In this document: in pieces, positions 5,519 to 6,452 of the stretch
Layout of the letters: the number at the start of each line of letters is the position of its first letter
How positions within the stretch are numbered: the first letter of the stretch is position 1
Source: Gammaproteobacteria bacterium UBA4475
GTDB taxonomy: Bacteria > Pseudomonadota > Gammaproteobacteria > Pseudomonadales > Azotimanducaceae
DNA length: 6,452 nt
Assembly (NCBI GenBank): GCA_002389265.1
Contig: DGOD01000357.1
Location: forward strand, 10,583 to 17,034
Direction: 5' to 3'
Notes under the pieces: generated by a model
The model's input: the letters and a program-made list of their open reading frames with translations, nothing else
Database searches by the model: none
Told to the model about the DNA's origin: nothing
Position numbers and translations under genes: made by a program

Positions 5519-6452
5519 ATGCTTAGACTTTCACCACAATGGCCCTTCAGCCCCCAAAAAAGCCCCGTGTTTTACGGTTGGGTGATCTGGGCCTTCAGTA
5601 CTATCGGATTTCTCTGCAGTATTCCGGGCCAAACCATGGGTATGGCGGTTTTTACTGACACCTTCATTGAGGTGCTAGGTCTGTCTCGCACTGAGCTGTC
5701 CATGGCTTACCTGATCGGTACCATAGGCTCTTCGATTTTTCTGACCGCCGCGGGTCGCTGGTACGATCGGTTTGGGGCGCGGGTCATGATCACTGTTGCG
5801 AGCCTAGCGTTGGGTTTGATGGTCTGGTTCATCAGTGTCGCAGACCTGTTAGCCACAGCGTTGGGTGGCAGCACGGTGGTCACTTTCATGCTCATCATGT
5901 TGGGTTATTTCGGTGTGCGCTTCTTTGGTCAGGGGGTGTTGACCAGCAGTTCGCGGAATGTCTTGCTGGTGTGGTTTGTCAAACGTCGCGGTCTCGTCAG
6001 TGGCGTGCGCGGTGTGTTTGTCTCCTTCGGATTTTCTCTGGCGCCCCTGTTACTAGGGTGGATGATTCTCGCCTATGGTTGGCGTGAGGCTTTATGGATC
6101 ATGGCCTTCGGTGTCGGTGTTGTTTTTGCTGGGCTGGCCTTGGTATTTACACGGGATAATCCTGCCAGTTGCGGCTTGCGCCCTGATGGTGGTCTGCTTG
6201 ACGACCGGGCCATTACCGACGTAACTGAAGGCCCGAGCCAGACGTTGCGGCAGGCGAGGCGCACTGGCGTATTCTGGATATACAGTTTTAGTCTGGGTAT
6301 GCACGCCATGTTCAGCACTGCTGTCACATTTCATATCGTCTCGATATTTGCTGAAGCAGGACGAAATGCCACGGAAGCCTTCGGTTATTTTTTGCCAGCG
6401 GCGGTTTTCTCGATCATCGTCAATCTGCTGGCCAGTACCCTCGTTGATCGAC
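5519..6452 (+). CDS. MFS transporter, OFA/monocarboxylate-porter-like, C-terminus outside window
   Basis: An open frame from ATG at 5519 runs 311 codons to the window edge. It encodes the first half and part of the second half of an inner-membrane major facilitator, moving a small, probably anionic, solute. Hydrophobic segments appear near residues 19-40, 57-77, 88-108, 120-141, 160-181, 190-210, 250-275 and 287-308. Motif A between segments 2 and 3 reads GRWYDRFGARVM (79-90). The central cytoplasmic loop contains NPASCGLRPDGG (214-225), close to the 'GLRPDG' motif of oxalate/formate-antiporter and monocarboxylate-porter relatives. The start gives a normal short N-terminal tail before segment 1, and the frame is closed by a TGA at 5477 without another start codon; the ribosome site is poor. 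It is divergent from the HGG-type hydrolase and may import its substrate or export its product (inference). Confidence 0.92.
   Translation, partial: MLRLSPQWPFSPQKSPVFYGWVIWAFSTIGFLCSIPGQTMGMAVFTDTFIEVLGLSRTELSMAYLIGTIGSSIFLTAAGRWYDRFGARVMITVASLALGLMVWFISVADLLATALGGSTVVTFMLIMLGYFGVRFFGQGVLTSSSRNVLLVWFVKRRGLVSGVRGVFVSFGFSLAPLLLGWMILAYGWREALWIMAFGVGVVFAGLALVFTRDNPASCGLRPDGGLLDDRAITDVTEGPSQTLRQARRTGVFWIYSFSLGMHAMFSTAVTFHIVSIFAEAGRNATEAFGYFLPAAVFSIIVNLLASTLVDR

Noticed and set aside
5497..5526. Nine-residue ORF overlapping the MFS start
   Set aside because: It has no ribosome site and is very short; an overlap of this size arises easily by chance.

Overview
The window looks like chromosomal DNA of a Gram-negative bacterium of moderately high GC. 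It is most likely a gammaproteobacterium, perhaps a marine or other lipid- or xenobiotic-degrading heterotroph. That placement rests on gene content (family I pyrophosphatase, TetR regulator, soluble-epoxide-hydrolase-type enzyme, long amidohydrolase, OFA-type MFS porter) and gene style; it is an inference, not a match. No tRNA, rRNA, insertion sequence, integrase or CRISPR array was found.

Region 1 (1-3568, all minus strand, read right to left) is a five-gene probable operon. It runs: TetR-family regulator, 75-aa LysM-like small protein, 76-aa small protein of unknown family, 556-aa amidohydrolase of the N-acyl-D-amino-acid deacylase type, and an epoxide-hydrolase-like alpha/beta hydrolase that leaves the window at base 1. 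Two junctions are 4-bp ATGA overlaps and one gap is 7 bp. The only sizeable internal gap (2261-2410) holds a degenerate 14-bp tandem array whose unit resembles the 3' end of the preceding small gene. A strong 20-bp palindrome upstream of the TetR gene is a good candidate for its operator.

Region 2 (3744-5237, minus strand) holds an HGG-type alpha/beta hydrolase with a TTG start, followed by a family I inorganic pyrophosphatase (ppa). The pyrophosphatase appears to have its own promoter overlapping the hydrolase stop codon.

Region 3 (5238-5518) is a divergent intergenic region. It has back-to-back candidate promoters, a GGATTA/TAATCC inverted repeat, and a 12-codon leader ORF with a good ribosome site that a small hairpin could hide. 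Region 4 (5519-6452, plus strand) is the N-terminal 311 residues of an MFS transporter, cut by the window edge.

Working picture (inference): the left operon is an inducible hydrolytic set in which a TetR protein senses an acyl or epoxide-like compound. The divergent esterase-like hydrolase and MFS porter may form a separate uptake and hydrolysis pair. Pyrophosphatase is a housekeeping gene between them. The least explained parts are the two small proteins and the 14-bp array inside the left operon.
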